Origin: Colletes latitarsis
Taxonomy: Eukaryota; Arthropoda; Insecta; Hymenoptera; Colletidae
Direction: 5' to 3'
Length of the DNA stretch: 64,000 nucleotides
NCBI RefSeq assembly: GCF_051014445.1
Contig: NC_135146.1
Span: 1 to 64,000 of the forward strand
Shown: positions 1 through 13,800 of the stretch, piece by piece
Layout of the letters: every line of letters starts with the position of its first letter
How positions within the stretch are numbered: the first letter of the stretch is position 1
Made by a program: the position numbers and the translations under genes
Notes under the pieces: model-generated
The model's input: the letters and a program-made list of their open reading frames with translations, nothing else
What the model was told of the DNA's origin: nothing
Database searches by the model: none

Positions 1-1476
1 ACGGGCGGCGGAGAGGGGGCACCGGGCCCACACCGACCCGAGGCCGGAGGGCGACCTGCGGATCTCTCCGATCCGCAGGTCCTCCACAGGACAGTCCCCC
101 GCCCTCGCAAGGGCACGGGACACATCCTGTGCGCTGACCGAGTCGTCCAGCCCACAAACGCGCATCTCCGTGCGCTTCGTGGGCCGGGCGACCCGGACAC
201 CTCGCTCGCCCAGCTGCTCCCGGAGCCTCTGGGCGAGACGATCCGCCTTCGCGCCGCCTTCTGCACCGGGGATCTCCAGCAAGAGACCCCCGGTCACGGC
301 CCTCTTCGCCCTCACGGAGGCGATGCCCAGCTCTTCCAGGGAGATATTCTCCCTGGCGAGCCGCATCGCCTCCGCGAGGGTCAGGTCGCCCCCCTGCGCA
401 ACGGTCAGCGTCACCGCTGCCGTTTTTGGGGGACGACCTGGTCGTGCCTTCCCGACCTTCGCGGCCTTTACCTTGGCCGCCGGCGGCGGAGGCGGAGGCT
501 GCGGTTGCGAGGCCTTCCTCGCCGCCCGCTTCGCCTTCCGCCCCACCACCTCACTCCACGCCACCCCCCCTTGGGAGGGTGCTGTGGAGGACGCGACCAC
601 CGCGACCACGGGTACACCACCCCCCTTGGGGGTCGCGACCCGGGGCCCTGGTGCCGCAACGCTGGGCGGAGCCTTCACTCCGCCCTTCTTTGCCTTCCCC
701 GACTGTACCGGAACAGGTCGGGGAGGCACCGCCTTCCTGCTGACCGCTCTTCCGGCGAGGAGCTCCTCCCGGAAGGCGGCCAGCTTGCCATCAATCATGT
801 CCCCAATCCTCCTCAGAAGATCGTCTTCTGAGGAGGACGGGGACTTCTTCACGGGCGGAGTGCGGGTGGAGGGGCCCGCGGTGCCCCGCACCACTGCCGC
901 CGCACTCCGCTTATTTACCTCCGCCGTGGGACGCGGCGGTGGAGGAGGAGGGAGGATGGGAGGGAGAGCCGCGCTGTTCCACAGCGCCTCTGCCCTCCTC
1001 CTCCCCTGTCGCTCCTCCTCCAACAGGAGCTGCAGACGGGCGTTCCGCCCTCTGAGCTCCCGCGCCGCCTCCCTCATTTCCGCCGCCGCGGCCTTCAGGG
1101 CCTCCGCGCCACCGCTTTTCTGCCCCTTAAAGGCGCAGGCAGCGGCGACTTTCTCCACCCGCCTCAGGGACGAGGAGATCCTCTCCGATATCTCCTCGGT
1201 CACCTCGTCCCTGAGGCAACTCAGCCTCACCGACGGGCTCATCGCCCCGCCCACCTCGACGACGGCCTGCCCCGTCCTCTTCCTCTTAGAGCCTATGTGG
1301 CTCGTGCTGGAGGAGAAGGACGAGACCGACGCCGTCTCGTCGTCCTCCTCCACCCTCCACGAAGCCGGACCTGGCGCTGAGTGGGGCGCGAGCGCCGCCA
1401 CCCTAACCCCAACCCCGTCTCCGTCCTCCCCAACCGACAAAACCCGCCCCATCCCCATTTTATTTTCTGTGTCCAT
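1..1476 (-). CDS. LINE ORF1 (gag-like nucleic-acid binding protein), partial
   Basis: An uninterrupted minus-strand frame runs from ATG at 1476-1474 to the window edge, 492 codons, with no stop. Visible order: a short acidic and Ser-rich N-terminus (E-E-D-D-E-T then a run of Ser around residues 45-62), a charged helical segment around residues 90-160 rich in Arg/Glu that could be a coiled coil, a Pro-rich linker, a second short helical segment (about 215-240), an Ala/Lys/Pro-rich basic stretch, then the conserved R1-clade gag core ending in MRVCGLDDSV, EIRRSPSGLGS and VWARCPL. In this family that core precedes CCHC zinc knuckles; those would lie beyond position 1. A 444-codon frame on the opposite strand (170-1504) is an antisense shadow caused by high GC. 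ORF1 proteins bind the element RNA and localise the RNP. Confidence 0.82.
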   Translation of the reverse strand, partial: MDTENKMGMGRVLSVGEDGDGVGVRVAALAPHSAPGPASWRVEEDDETASVSSFSSSTSHIGSKRKRTGQAVVEVGGAMSPSVRLSCLRDEVTEEISERISSSLRRVEKVAAACAFKGQKSGGAEALKAAAAEMREAARELRGRNARLQLLLEEERQGRRRAEALWNSAALPPILPPPPPPRPTAEVNKRSAAAVVRGTAGPSTRTPPVKKSPSSSEDDLLRRIGDMIDGKLAAFREELLAGRAVSRKAVPPRPVPVQSGKAKKGGVKAPPSVAAPGPRVATPKGGGVPVVAVVASSTAPSQGGVAWSEVVGRKAKRAARKASQPQPPPPPPAAKVKAAKVGKARPGRPPKTAAVTLTVAQGGDLTLAEAMRLARENISLEELGIASVRAKRAVTGGLLLEIPGAEGGAKADRLAQRLREQLGERGVRVARPTKRTEMRVCGLDDSVSAQDVSRALARAGDCPVEDLRIGEIRRSPSGLGSVWARCPLSAAR

Positions 1477-1857
1477 AAGAATCCCACGAGATGGTCGGAA
1501 ATAAAGGTCCACCCGGGCAGAGCCGCCTTACCCGGGTAAGCCTAATACTCCGGGGGTTCGGCAGGTTCCCCGGAGGTGGTCGCTTGGGATTGGGCCTTCT
1601 CCCCCAACCATGCATCCCATCGCCGCGCACCATAGCTTAGGATTGGAGGGCGATTTTATAGAGTCGCCATACTCGTGGCCCAGGCGGTTAAGCCAAGACC
1701 CCCGTTCCTCCTGCCGTCACGTACCATTCACAAAACCAATAGGGAATTGTGAATGGGTCGTTGTGACGACCAACAGGAGGCTTACGGTGTGTGTATGACT
1801 CGGGTACCCCGGGTTCGTTAAGCCCGTACTGCAGCTGAAAGGCTGGCAGCCCCTGAG
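1..1857 (-). mobile_element. R1-clade non-LTR retrotransposon (LINE), 5' end, truncated by window start
   Basis: The minus strand reads as the 5' end of an R1-type LINE: about 380 bp of 5' UTR (1477-1857) followed by a long GC-rich ORF1. The UTR contains short GC-rich repeats and hairpin-like blocks (CCCGGGTAAG, then CTCTGCCCGGG). The outer end meets the 148-bp satellite directly at 1857/1858, with a shared ACC/GGT triplet at the seam, so the element sits inside the satellite with an apparently complete 5' end. The rest of ORF1, the reverse transcriptase ORF2 and the 3' end lie outside the window. Family assignment rests on the ORF1 C-terminal half; I cannot say whether it is R1, TRAS/SART or Waldo-like without the RT. 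Confidence 0.8.
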
Positions 1858-4800
1858 GGTGAACACGGATCCTGCTAAATTTTCGACGTGCATTTGTAGC
1901 TATTACGTGTAGCAACATGTGCAAACTTTTAGAAAATCGCTCGTACGTCTCGTTTGGACAGAATTTTGACTTTCATGATTTTAGCGAGAAGTCGTTTTTC
2001 TGCTCGGTGAACACGGATCCTGCTAAATTTTCGACGTGCATTTGTAGCTATTACGTGTAGCAACATGTGCAAACTTTTAGAAAATCGCTCGTACGTCTCG
2101 TTTGGACAGAATTTTGACTTTCATGATTTTAGCGAGAAGTCGTTTTTCTGCTCGGTGAACACGGATCCTGCTAAATTTTCGACGTGCATTTGTAGCTATT
2201 ACGTGTAGCAACATGTGCAAACTTTTAGAAAATCGTTCGTACGTCTCGTTTGGACAGAATTTTGACTTTCATGATTTTAGCGAGAAGTCGTTTTTCTGCT
2301 CGGTGAACACGGATCCTGCTAAATTTTCGACGTGCATTTGTAGCTATTACGTGTAGCAACATGTGCAAACTTTTAGAAAATCGCTCGTACGTCTCGTTTG
2401 GACAGAATTTTGACTTTCATGATTTTAGCGAGAAGTCGTTTTTCTGCTCGGTGAACACGGATCCTGCTAAATTTTCGACGTGCATTTGTAGCTATTACGT
2501 GTAGCAACATGTGGAAACTTTTAGAAAATCGCTCGTACGTCTCGTTTGGACAGAATTTTGACTTTCATGATTTTAGCGAGAAGTCGTTTTTCTGCTCGGT
2601 GAACACGGATCCTGCTAAATTTTCGACGTGCATTTGTAGCTATTACGTGTAGCAACATGTGCAAACTTTTAGAAAATCGCTCGTACGTCTCGTTTGGACA
2701 GAATTTTGACTTTCATGATTTTAGCGAGAAGTCGTTTTTCTGCTCGGTGAACACGGATCCTGCTAAATTTTCGACGTGCATTTGTAGCTATTACGTGTAG
2801 CAACATGTGCAAACTTTTAGAAAATCGCTCGTACGTCTCGTTTGGACAGAATTTTGACTTTCATGATTTTAGCGAGAAGTCGTTTTTCTGCTCGGTGAAC
2901 ACGGATCCTGCTAAATTTTCGACGTGCATTTGTAGCTATTACGTGTAGCAACATGTGCAAACTTTTAGAAAATCGCTCGTACGTCTCGTTTGGACAGAAT
3001 TTTGACTTTCATGATTTTAGCGAGAAGTCGTTTTTCTGCTCGGTGAACACGGATCCTGCTAAATTTTCGACGTGCATTTGTAGCTATTACGTGTAGCAAC
3101 ATGTGCAAACTTTTAGAAAATCGCTCGTACGTCTCGTTTGGACAGAATTTTGACTTTCATGATTTTAGCGAGAAGTCGTTTTTCTGCTCGGTGAACACGG
3201 ATCCTGCTAAATTTTCGACGTGCATTTGTAGCTATTACGTGTAGCAACATGTGCAAACTTTTAGAAAATCGCTCGTACGTCTCGTTTGGACAGAATTTTG
3301 ACTTTCATGATTTTAGCGAGAAGTCGTTTTTCTGCTCGGTGAACACGGATCCTGCTAAATTTTCGACGTGCATTTGTAGCTATTACGTGTAGCAACATGT
3401 GCAAACTTTTAGAAAATCGCTCGTACGTCTCGTTTGGACAGAATTTTGACTTTCATGATTTTAGCGAGAAGTCGTTTTTCTGCTCGGTGAACACGGATCC
3501 TGCTAAATTTTCGACGTGCATTTGTAGCTATTACGTGTAGCAACATGTGCAAACTTTTAGAAAATCGCTCGTACGTCTCGTTTGGACAGAATTTTGACTT
3601 TCATGATTTTAGCGAGAAGTCGTTTTTCTGCTCGGTGAACACGGATCCTGCTAAATTTTCGACGTGCATTTGTAGCTATTACGTGTAGCAACATGTGCAA
3701 ACTTTTAGAAAATCGCTCGTACGTCTCGTTTGGACAGAATTTTGACTTTCATGATTTTAGCGAGAAGTCGTTTTTCTGCTCGGTGAACACGGATCCTGCT
3801 AAATTTTCGACGTGCATTTGTAGCTATTACGTGTAGCAACATGTGCAAACTTTTAGAAAATCGCTCGTACGTCTCGTTTGGACAGAATTTTGACTTTCAT
3901 GATTTTAGCGAGAAGTCGTTTTTCTGCTCGGTGAACACGGATCCTGCTAAATTTTCGACGTGCATTTGTAGCTATTACGTGTAGCAACATGTGCAAACTT
4001 TTAGAAAATCGCTCGTACGTCTCGTTTGGACAGAATTTTGACTTTCATGATTTTAGCGAGAAGTCGTTTTTCTGCTCGGTGAACACGGATCCTGCTAAAT
4101 TTTCGACGTGCATTTGTAGCTATTACGTGTAGCAACATGTGCAAACTTTTAGAAAATCGCTCGTACGTCTCGTTTGGACAGAATTTTGACTTTCATGATT
4201 TTAGCGAGAAGTCGTTTTTCTGCTCGGTGAACACGGATCCTGCTAAATTTTCGACGTGCATTTGTAGCTATTACGTGTAGCAACATGTGCAAACTTTTAG
4301 AAAATCGCTCGTACGTCTCGTTTGGACAGAATTTTGACTTTCATGATTTTAGCGAGAAGTCGTTTTTCTGCTCGGTGAACACGGATCCTGCTAAATTTTC
4401 GACGTGCATTTGTAGCTATTACGTGTAGCAACATGTGCAAACTTTTAGAAAATCGCTCGTACGTCTCGTTTGGACAGAATTTTGACTTTCATGATTTTAG
4501 CGAGAAGTCGTTTTTCTGCTCGGTGAACACGGATCCTGCTAAATTTTCGACGTGCATTTGTAGCTATTACGTGTAGCAACATGTGCAAACTTTTAGAAAA
4601 TCGCTCGTACGTCTCGTTTGGACAGAATTTTGACTTTCATGATTTTAGCGAGAAGTCGTTTTTCTGCTCGGTGAACACGGATCCTGCTAAATTTTCGACG
4701 TGCATTTGTAGCTATTACGTGTAGCAACATGTGCAAACTTTTAGAAAATCGCTCGTACGTCTCGTTTGGACAGAATTTTGACTTTCATGATTTTAGCGAG

Positions 4801-7800
4801 AAGTCGTTTTTCTGCTCGGTGAACACGGATCCTGCTAAATTTTCGACGTGCATTTGTAGCTATTACGTGTAGCAACATGTGCAAACTTTTAGAAAATCGC
4901 TCGTACGTCTCGTTTGGACAGAATTTTGACTTTCATGATTTTAGCGAGAAGTCGTTTTTCTGCTCGGTGAACACGGATCCTGCTAAATTTTCGACGTGCA
5001 TTTGTAGCTATTACGTGTAGCAACATGTGCAAACTTTTAGAAAATCGCTCGTACGTCTCGTTTGGACAGAATTTTGACTTTCATGATTTTAGCGAGAAGT
5101 CGTTTTTCTGCTCGGTGAACACGGATCCTGCTAAATTTTCGACGTGCATTTGTAGCTATTACGTGTAGCAACATGTGCAAACTTTTAGAAAATCGCTCGT
5201 ACGTCTCGTTTGGACAGAATTTTGACTTTCATGATTTTAGCGAGAAGTCGTTTTTCTGCTCGGTGAACACGGATCCTGCTAAATTTTCGACGTGCATTTG
5301 TAGCTATTACGTGTAGCAACATGTGCAAACTTTTAGAAAATCGCTCGTACGTCTCGTTTGGACAGAATTTTGACTTTCATGATTTTAGCGAGAAGTCGTT
5401 TTTCTGCTCGGTGAACACGGATCCTGCTAAATTTTCGACGTGCATTTGTAGCTATTACGTGTAGCAACATGTGCAAACTTTTAGAAAATCGCTCGTACGT
5501 CTCGTTTGGACAGAATTTTGACTTTCATGATTTTAGCGAGAAGTCGTTTTTCTGCTCGGTGAACACGGATCCTGCTAAATTTTCGACGTGCATTTGTAGC
5601 TATTACGTGTAGCAACATGTGCAAACTTTTAGAAAATCGCTCGTACGTCTCGTTTGGACAGAATTTTGACTTTCATGATTTTAGCGAGAAGTCGTTTTTC
5701 TGCTCGGTGAACACGGATCCTGCTAAATTTTCGACGTGCATTTGTAGCTATTACGTGTAGCAACATGTGCAAACTTTTAGAAAATCGCTCGTACGTCTCG
5801 TTTGGACAGAATTTTGACTTTCATGATTTTAGCGAGAAGTCGTTTTTCTGCTCGGTGAACACGGATCCTGCTAAATTTTCGACGTGCATTTGTAGCTATT
5901 ACGTGTAGCAACATGTGCAAACTTTTAGAAAATCGCTCGTACGTCTCGTTTGGACAGAATTTTGACTTTCATGATTTTAGCGAGAAGTCGTTTTTCTGCT
6001 CGGTGAACACGGATCCTGCTAAATTTTCGACGTGCATTTGTAGCTATTACGTGTAGCAACATGTGCAAACTTTTAGAAAATCGCTCGTACGTCTCGTTTG
6101 GACAGAATTTTGACTTTCATGATTTTAGCGAGAAGTCGTTTTTCTGCTCGGTGAACACGGATCCTGCTAAATTTTCGACGTGCATTTGTAGCTATTACGT
6201 GTAGCAACATGTGCAAACTTTTAGAAAATCGCTCGTACGTCTCGTTTGGACAGAATTTTGACTTTCATGATTTTAGCGAGAAGTCGTTTTTCTGCTCGGT
6301 GAACACGGATCCTGCTAAATTTTCGACGTGCATTTGTAGCTATTACGTGTAGCAACATGTGCAAACTTTTAGAAAATCGCTCGTACGTCTCGTTTGGACA
6401 GAATTTTGACTTTCATGATTTTAGCGAGAAGTCGTTTTTCTGCTCGGTGAACACGGATCCTGCTAAATTTTCGACGTGCATTTGTAGCTATTACGTGTAG
6501 CAACATGTGCAAACTTTTAGAAAATCGCTCGTACGTCTCGTTTGGACAGAATTTTGACTTTCATGATTTTAGCGAGAAGTCGTTTTTCTGCTCGGTGAAC
6601 ACGGATCCTGCTAAATTTTCGACGTGCATTTGTAGCTATTACGTGTAGCAACATGTGCAAACTTTTAGAAAATCGCTCGTACGTCTCGTTTGGACAGAAT
6701 TTTGACTTTCATGATTTTAGCGAGAAGTCGTTTTTCTGCTCGGTGAACACGGATCCTGCTAAATTTTCGACGTGCATTTGTAGCTATTACGTGTAGCAAC
6801 ATGTGCAAACTTTTAGAAAATCGCTCGTACGTCTCGTTTGGACAGAATTTTGACTTTCATGATTTTAGCGAGAAGTCGTTTTTCTGCTCGGTGAACACGG
6901 ATCCTGCTAAATTTTCGACGTGCATTTGTAGCTATTACGTGTAGCAACATGTGCAAACTTTTAGAAAATCGCTCGTACGTCTCGTTTGGACAGAATTTTG
7001 ACTTTCATGATTTTAGCGAGAAGTCGTTTTTCTGCTCGGTGAACACGGATCCTGCTAAATTTTCGACGTGCATTTGTAGCTATTACGTGTAGCAACATGT
7101 GCAAACTTTTAGAAAATCGCTCGTACGTCTCGTTTGGACAGAATTTTGACTTTCATGATTTTAGCGAGAAGTCGTTTTTCTGCTCGGTGAACACGGATCC
7201 TGCTAAATTTTCGACGTGCATTTGTAGCTATTACGTGTAGCAACATGTGCAAACTTTTAGAAAATCGCTCGTACGTCTCGTTTGGACAGAATTTTGACTT
7301 TCATGATTTTAGCGAGAAGTCGTTTTTCTGCTCGGTGAACACGGATCCTGCTAAATTTTCGACGTGCATTTGTAGCTATTACGTGTAGCAACATGTGCAA
7401 ACTTTTAGAAAATCGCTCGTACGTCTCGTTTGGACAGAATTTTGACTTTCATGATTTTAGCGAGAAGTCGTTTTTCTGCTCGGTGAACACGGATCCTGCT
7501 AAATTTTCGACGTGCATTTGTAGCTATTACGTGTAGCAACATGTGCAAACTTTTAGAAAATCGCTCGTACGTCTCGTTTGGACAGAATTTTGACTTTCAT
7601 GATTTTAGCGAGAAGTCGTTTTTCTGCTCGGTGAACACGGATCCTGCTAAATTTTCGACGTGCATTTGTAGCTATTACGTGTAGCAACATGTGCAAACTT
7701 TTAGAAAATCGCTCGTACGTCTCGTTTGGACAGAATTTTGACTTTCATGATTTTAGCGAGAAGTCGTTTTTCTGCTCGGTGAACACGGATCCTGCTAAAT

Positions 7801-10800
7801 TTTCGACGTGCATTTGTAGCTATTACGTGTAGCAACATGTGCAAACTTTTAGAAAATCGCTCGTACGTCTCGTTTGGACAGAATTTTGACTTTCATGATT
7901 TTAGCGAGAAGTCGTTTTTCTGCTCGGTGAACACGGATCCTGCTAAATTTTCGACGTGCATTTGTAGCTATTACGTGTAGCAACATGTGCAAACTTTTAG
8001 AAAATCGCTCGTACGTCTCGTTTGGACAGAATTTTGACTTTCATGATTTTAGCGAGAAGTCGTTTTTCTGCTCGGTGAACACGGATCCTGCTAAATTTTC
8101 GACGTGCATTTGTAGCTATTACGTGTAGCAACATGTGCAAACTTTTAGAAAATCGCTCGTACGTCTCGTTTGGACAGAATTTTGACTTTCATGATTTTAG
8201 CGAGAAGTCGTTTTTCTGCTCGGTGAACACGGATCCTGCTAAATTTTCGACGTGCATTTGTAGCTATTACGTGTAGCAACATGTGCAAACTTTTAGAAAA
8301 TCGCTCGTACGTCTCGTTTGGACAGAATTTTGACTTTCATGATTTTAGCGAGAAGTCGTTTTTCTGCTCGGTGAACACGGATCCTGCTAAATTTTCGACG
8401 TGCATTTGTAGCTATTACGTGTAGCAACATGTGCAAACTTTTAGAAAATCGCTCGTACGTCTCGTTTGGACAGAATTTTGACTTTCATGATTTTAGCGAG
8501 AAGTCGTTTTTCTGCTCGGTGAACACGGATCCTGCTAAATTTTCGACGTGCATTTGTAGCTATTACGTGTAGCAACATGTGCAAACTTTTAGAAAATCGC
8601 TCGTACGTCTCGTTTGGACAGAATTTTGACTTTCATGATTTTAGCGAGAAGTCGTTTTTCTGCTCGGTGAACACGGATCCTGCTAAATTTTCGACGTGCA
8701 TTTGTAGCTATTACGTGTAGCAACATGTGCAAACTTTTAGAAAATCGCTCGTACGTCTCGTTTGGACAGAATTTTGACTTTCATGATTTTAGCGAGAAGT
8801 CGTTTTTCTGCTCGGTGAACACGGATCCTGCTAAATTTTCGACGTGCATTTGTAGCTATTACGTGTAGCAACATGTGCAAACTTTTAGAAAATCGCTCGT
8901 ACGTCTCGTTTGGACAGAATTTTGACTTTCATGATTTTAGCGAGAAGTCGTTTTTCTGCTCGGTGAACACGGATCCTGCTAAATTTTCGACGTGCATTTG
9001 TAGCTATTACGTGTAGCAACATGTGCAAACTTTTAGAAAATCGCTCGTACGTCTCGTTTGGACAGAATTTTGACTTTCATGATTTTAGCGAGAAGTCGTT
9101 TTTCTGCTCGGTGAACACGGATCCTGCTAAATTTTCGACGTGCATTTGTAGCTATTACGTGTAGCAACATGTGCAAACTTTTAGAAAATCGCTCGTACGT
9201 CTCGTTTGGACAGAATTTTGACTTTCATGATTTTAGCGAGAAGTCGTTTTTCTGCTCGGTGAACACGGATCCTGCTAAATTTTCGACGTGCATTTGTAGC
9301 TATTACGTGTAGCAACATGTGCAAACTTTTAGAAAATCGCTCGTACGTCTCGTTTGGACAGAATTTTGACTTTCATGATTTTAGCGAGAAGTCGTTTTTC
9401 TGCTCGGTGAACACGGATCCTGCTAAATTTTCGACGTGCATTTGTAGCTATTACGTGTAGCAACATGTGCAAACTTTTAGAAAATCGCTCGTACGTCTCG
9501 TTTGGACAGAATTTTGACTTTCATGATTTTAGCGAGAAGTCGTTTTTCTGCTCGGTGAACACGGATCCTGCTAAATTTTCGACGTGCATTTGTAGCTATT
9601 ACGTGTAGCAACATGTGCAAACTTTTAGAAAATCGCTCGTACGTCTCGTTTGGACAGAATTTTGACTTTCATGATTTTAGCGAGAAGTCGTTTTTCTGCT
9701 CGGTGAACACGGATCCTGCTAAATTTTCGACGTGCATTTGTAGCTATTACGTGTAGCAACATGTGCAAACTTTTAGAAAATCGCTCGTACGTCTCGTTTG
9801 GACAGAATTTTGACTTTCATGATTTTAGCGAGAAGTCGTTTTTCTGCTCGGTGAACACGGATCCTGCTAAATTTTCGACGTGCATTTGTAGCTATTACGT
9901 GTAGCAACATGTGCAAACTTTTAGAAAATCGCTCGTACGTCTCGTTTGGACAGAATTTTGACTTTCATGATTTTAGCGAGAAGTCGTTTTTCTGCTCGGT
10001 GAACACGGATCCTGCTAAATTTTCGACGTGCATTTGTAGCTATTACGTGTAGCAACATGTGCAAACTTTTAGAAAATCGCTCGTACGTCTCGTTTGGACA
10101 GAATTTTGACTTTCATGATTTTAGCGAGAAGTCGTTTTTCTGCTCGGTGAACACGGATCCTGCTAAATTTTCGACGTGCATTTGTAGCTATTACGTGTAG
10201 CAACATGTGCAAACTTTTAGAAAATCGCTCGTACGTCTCGTTTGGACAGAATTTTGACTTTCATGATTTTAGCGAGAAGTCGTTTTTCTGCTCGGTGAAC
10301 ACGGATCCTGCTAAATTTTCGACGTGCATTTGTAGCTATTACGTGTAGCAACATGTGCAAACTTTTAGAAAATCGCTCGTACGTCTCGTTTGGACAGAAT
10401 TTTGACTTTCATGATTTTAGCGAGAAGTCGTTTTTCTGCTCGGTGAACACGGATCCTGCTAAATTTTCGACGTGCATTTGTAGCTATTACGTGTAGCAAC
10501 ATGTGCAAACTTTTAGAAAATCGCTCGTACGTCTCGTTTGGACAGAATTTTGACTTTCATGATTTTAGCGAGAAGTCGTTTTTCTGCTCGGTGAACACGG
10601 ATCCTGCTAAATTTTCGACGTGCATTTGTAGCTATTACGTGTAGCAACATGTGCAAACTTTTAGAAAATCGCTCGTACGTCTCGTTTGGACAGAATTTTG
10701 ACTTTCATGATTTTAGCGAGAAGTCGTTTTTCTGCTCGGTGAACACGGATCCTGCTAAATTTTCGACGTGCATTTGTAGCTATTACGTGTAGCAACATGT

Positions 10801-13800
10801 TTCTACTCGGTGAACACGGATCCTGCTAAATTTTCGACGTGCATTTGTAGCTATTACGTGTAGCAACATGTGCAAACTTTTAGAAAATCGCTCGTACGTC
10901 TCGTTTGGACAGAATTTTGACTTTCATGATTTTAGCGAGAAGTCGTTTTTCTGCTCGGTGAACACGGATCCTGCTAAATTTTCGACGTGCATTTGTAGCT
11001 ATTACGTGTAGCAACATGTGCAAACTTTTAGAAAATCGCTCGTACGTCTCGTTTGGACAGAATTTTGACTTTCATGATTTTAGCGAGAAGTCGTTTTTCT
11101 GCTCGGTGAACACGGATCCTGCTTCTCGTTTGGACAGAATTTTGACTTTCATGATTTTAGCGAGAAGTCGTTTTTCTGCTCGGTGAACACGGATCCTGCT
11201 AAATTTTCGACGTGCATTTGTAGCTATTACGTGTAGCAACATGTGCAAACTTTTAGAAAATCGCTCGTACGTCTCGTTTGGACAGAATTTTGACTTTCAT
11301 GATTTTAGCGAGAAGTCGTTTTTCTGCTCGGTGAACACGGATCCTGCTAAATTTTCGACGTGCATTTGTAGCTATTACGTGTAGCAACATGTGCAAACTT
11401 TTAGAAAATCGCTCGTACGTCTCGTTTGGACAGAATTTTGACTTTCATGATTTTAGCGAGAAGTCGTTTTTCTGCTCGGTGAACACGGATCCTGCTAAAT
11501 TTTCGACGTGCATTTGTAGCTATTACGTGTAGCAACATGTGCAAACTTTTAGAAAATCGCTCGTACGTCTCGTTTGGACAGAATTTTGACTTTCATGATT
11601 TTAGCGAGAAGTCGTTTTTCTGCTCGGTGAACACGGATCCTGCTAAATTTTCGACGTGCATTTGTAGCTATTACGTGTAGCAACATGTGCAAACTTTTAG
11701 AAAATCGCTCGTACGTCTCGTTTGGACAGAATTTTGACTTTCATGATTTTAGCGAGAAGTCGTTTTTCTGCTCGGTGAACACGGATCCTGCTAAATTTTC
11801 GACGTGCATTTGTAGCTATTACGTGTAGCAACATGTGCAAACTTTTAGAAAATCGCTCGTACGTCTCGTTTGGACAGAATTTTGACTTTCATGATTTTAG
11901 CGAGAAGTCGTTTTTCTGCTCGGTGAACACGGATCCTGCTAAATTTTCGACGTGCATTTGTAGCTATTACGTGTAGCAACATGTGCAAACTTTTAGAAAA
12001 TCGCTCGTACGTCTCGTTTGGACAGAATTTTGACTTTCATGATTTTAGCGAGAAGTCGTTTTTCTGCTCGGTGAACACGGATCCTGCTAAATTTTCGACG
12101 TGCATTTGTAGCTATTACGTGTAGCAACATGTGCAAACTTTTAGAAAATCGCTCGTACGTCTCGTTTGGACAGAATTTTGACTTTCATGATTTTAGCGAG
12201 AAGTCGTTTTTCTGCTCGGTGAACACGGATCCTGCTAAATTTTCGACGTGCATTTGTAGCTATTACGTGTAGCAACATGTGCAAACTTTTAGAAAATCGC
12301 TCGTACGTCTCGTTTGGACAGAATTTTGACTTTCATGATTTTAGCGAGAAGTCGTTTTTCTGCTCGGTGAACACGGATCCTGCTAAATTTTCGACGTGCA
12401 TTTGTAGCTATTACGTGTAGCAACATGTGCAAACTTTTAGAAAATCGCTCGTACGTCTCGTTTGGACAGAATTTTGACTTTCATGATTTTAGCGAGAAGT
12501 CGTTTTTCTGCTCGGTGAACACGGATCCTGCTAAATTTTCGACGTGCATTTGTAGCTATTACGTGTAGCAACATGTGCAAACTTTTAGAAAATCGCTCGT
12601 ACGTCTCGTTTGGACAGAATTTTGACTTTCATGATTTTAGCGAGAAGTCGTTTTTCTGCTCGGTGAACACGGATCCTGCTAAATTTTCGACGTGCATTTG
12701 TAGCTATTACGTGTAGCAACATGTGCAAACTTTTAGAAAATCGCTCGTACGTCTCGTTTGGACAGAATTTTGACTTCATGATTTTAGCGAGAAGTCGTTT
12801 TTCTGCTCGGTGCTGCTCGGTGAACACGGATCCTGCTAAATTTTCGACGTGCATTTGTAGCTATTACGTGTAGCAACATGTGCAAACTTTTAGAAAATCG
12901 CTCGTACGTCTCGTTTGGACAGAATTTTGACTTTCATGATTTTAGCGAGAAGTCGTTTTTCTGCTCGGTGAACACGGATCCTGCTAAATTTTCGACGTGC
13001 ATTTGTAGCTATTACGTGTAGCAACATGTGCAAACTTTTAGAAAATCGCTCGTACGTCTCGTTTGGACAGAATTTTGACTTTCATGATTTTAGCGAGAAG
13101 TCGTTTTTCTGCTCGGTGAACACGGATCCTGCTAAATTTTCGACGTGCATTTGTAGCTATTACGTGTAGCAACATGTGCAAACTTTTAGAAAATCGCTCG
13201 TACGTCTCGTTTGGACAGAATTTTGACTTTCATGATTTTAGCGAGAAGTCGTTTTTCTGCTCGGTGAACACGGATCCTGCTAAATTTTCGACGTGCATTT
13301 GTAGCTATTACGTGTAGCAACATGTGCAAACTTTTAGAAAATCGCTCGTACGTCTCGTTTGGACAGAATTTTGACTTTCATGATTTTAGCGAGAAGTCGT
13401 TTTTCTGCTCGGTGAACACGGATCCTGCTAAATTTTCGACGTGCATTTGTAGCTATTACGTGTAGCAACATGTGCAAACTTTTAGAAAATCGCTCGTACG
13501 TCTCGTTTGGACAGAATTTTGACTTTCATGATTTTAGCGAGAAGTCGTTTTTCTGCTCGGTGAACACGGATCCTGCTAAATTTTCGACGTGCATTTGTAG
13601 CTATTACGTGTAGCAACATGTGCAAACTTTTAGAAAATCGCTCGTACGTCTCGTTTGGACAGAATTTTGACTTTCATGATTTTAGCGAGAAGTCGTTTTT
13701 CTGCTCGGTGAACACGGATCCTGCTAAATTTTCGACGTGCATTTGTAGCTATTACGTGTAGCAACATGTGCAAACTTTTAGAAAATCGCTCGTACGTCTC

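Noticed and set aside
170..1504. 444-codon plus-strand open frame
   Set aside because: Antisense shadow of the LINE ORF1 on the minus strand; its low-complexity Ala/Pro/Ser/Arg content follows from high GC.
12585..12854. Minus-strand frame within the satellite
   Set aside because: Appears only because an irregular unit removes stops; not a gene. The 15554-15841 frame arises the same way at the inversion.
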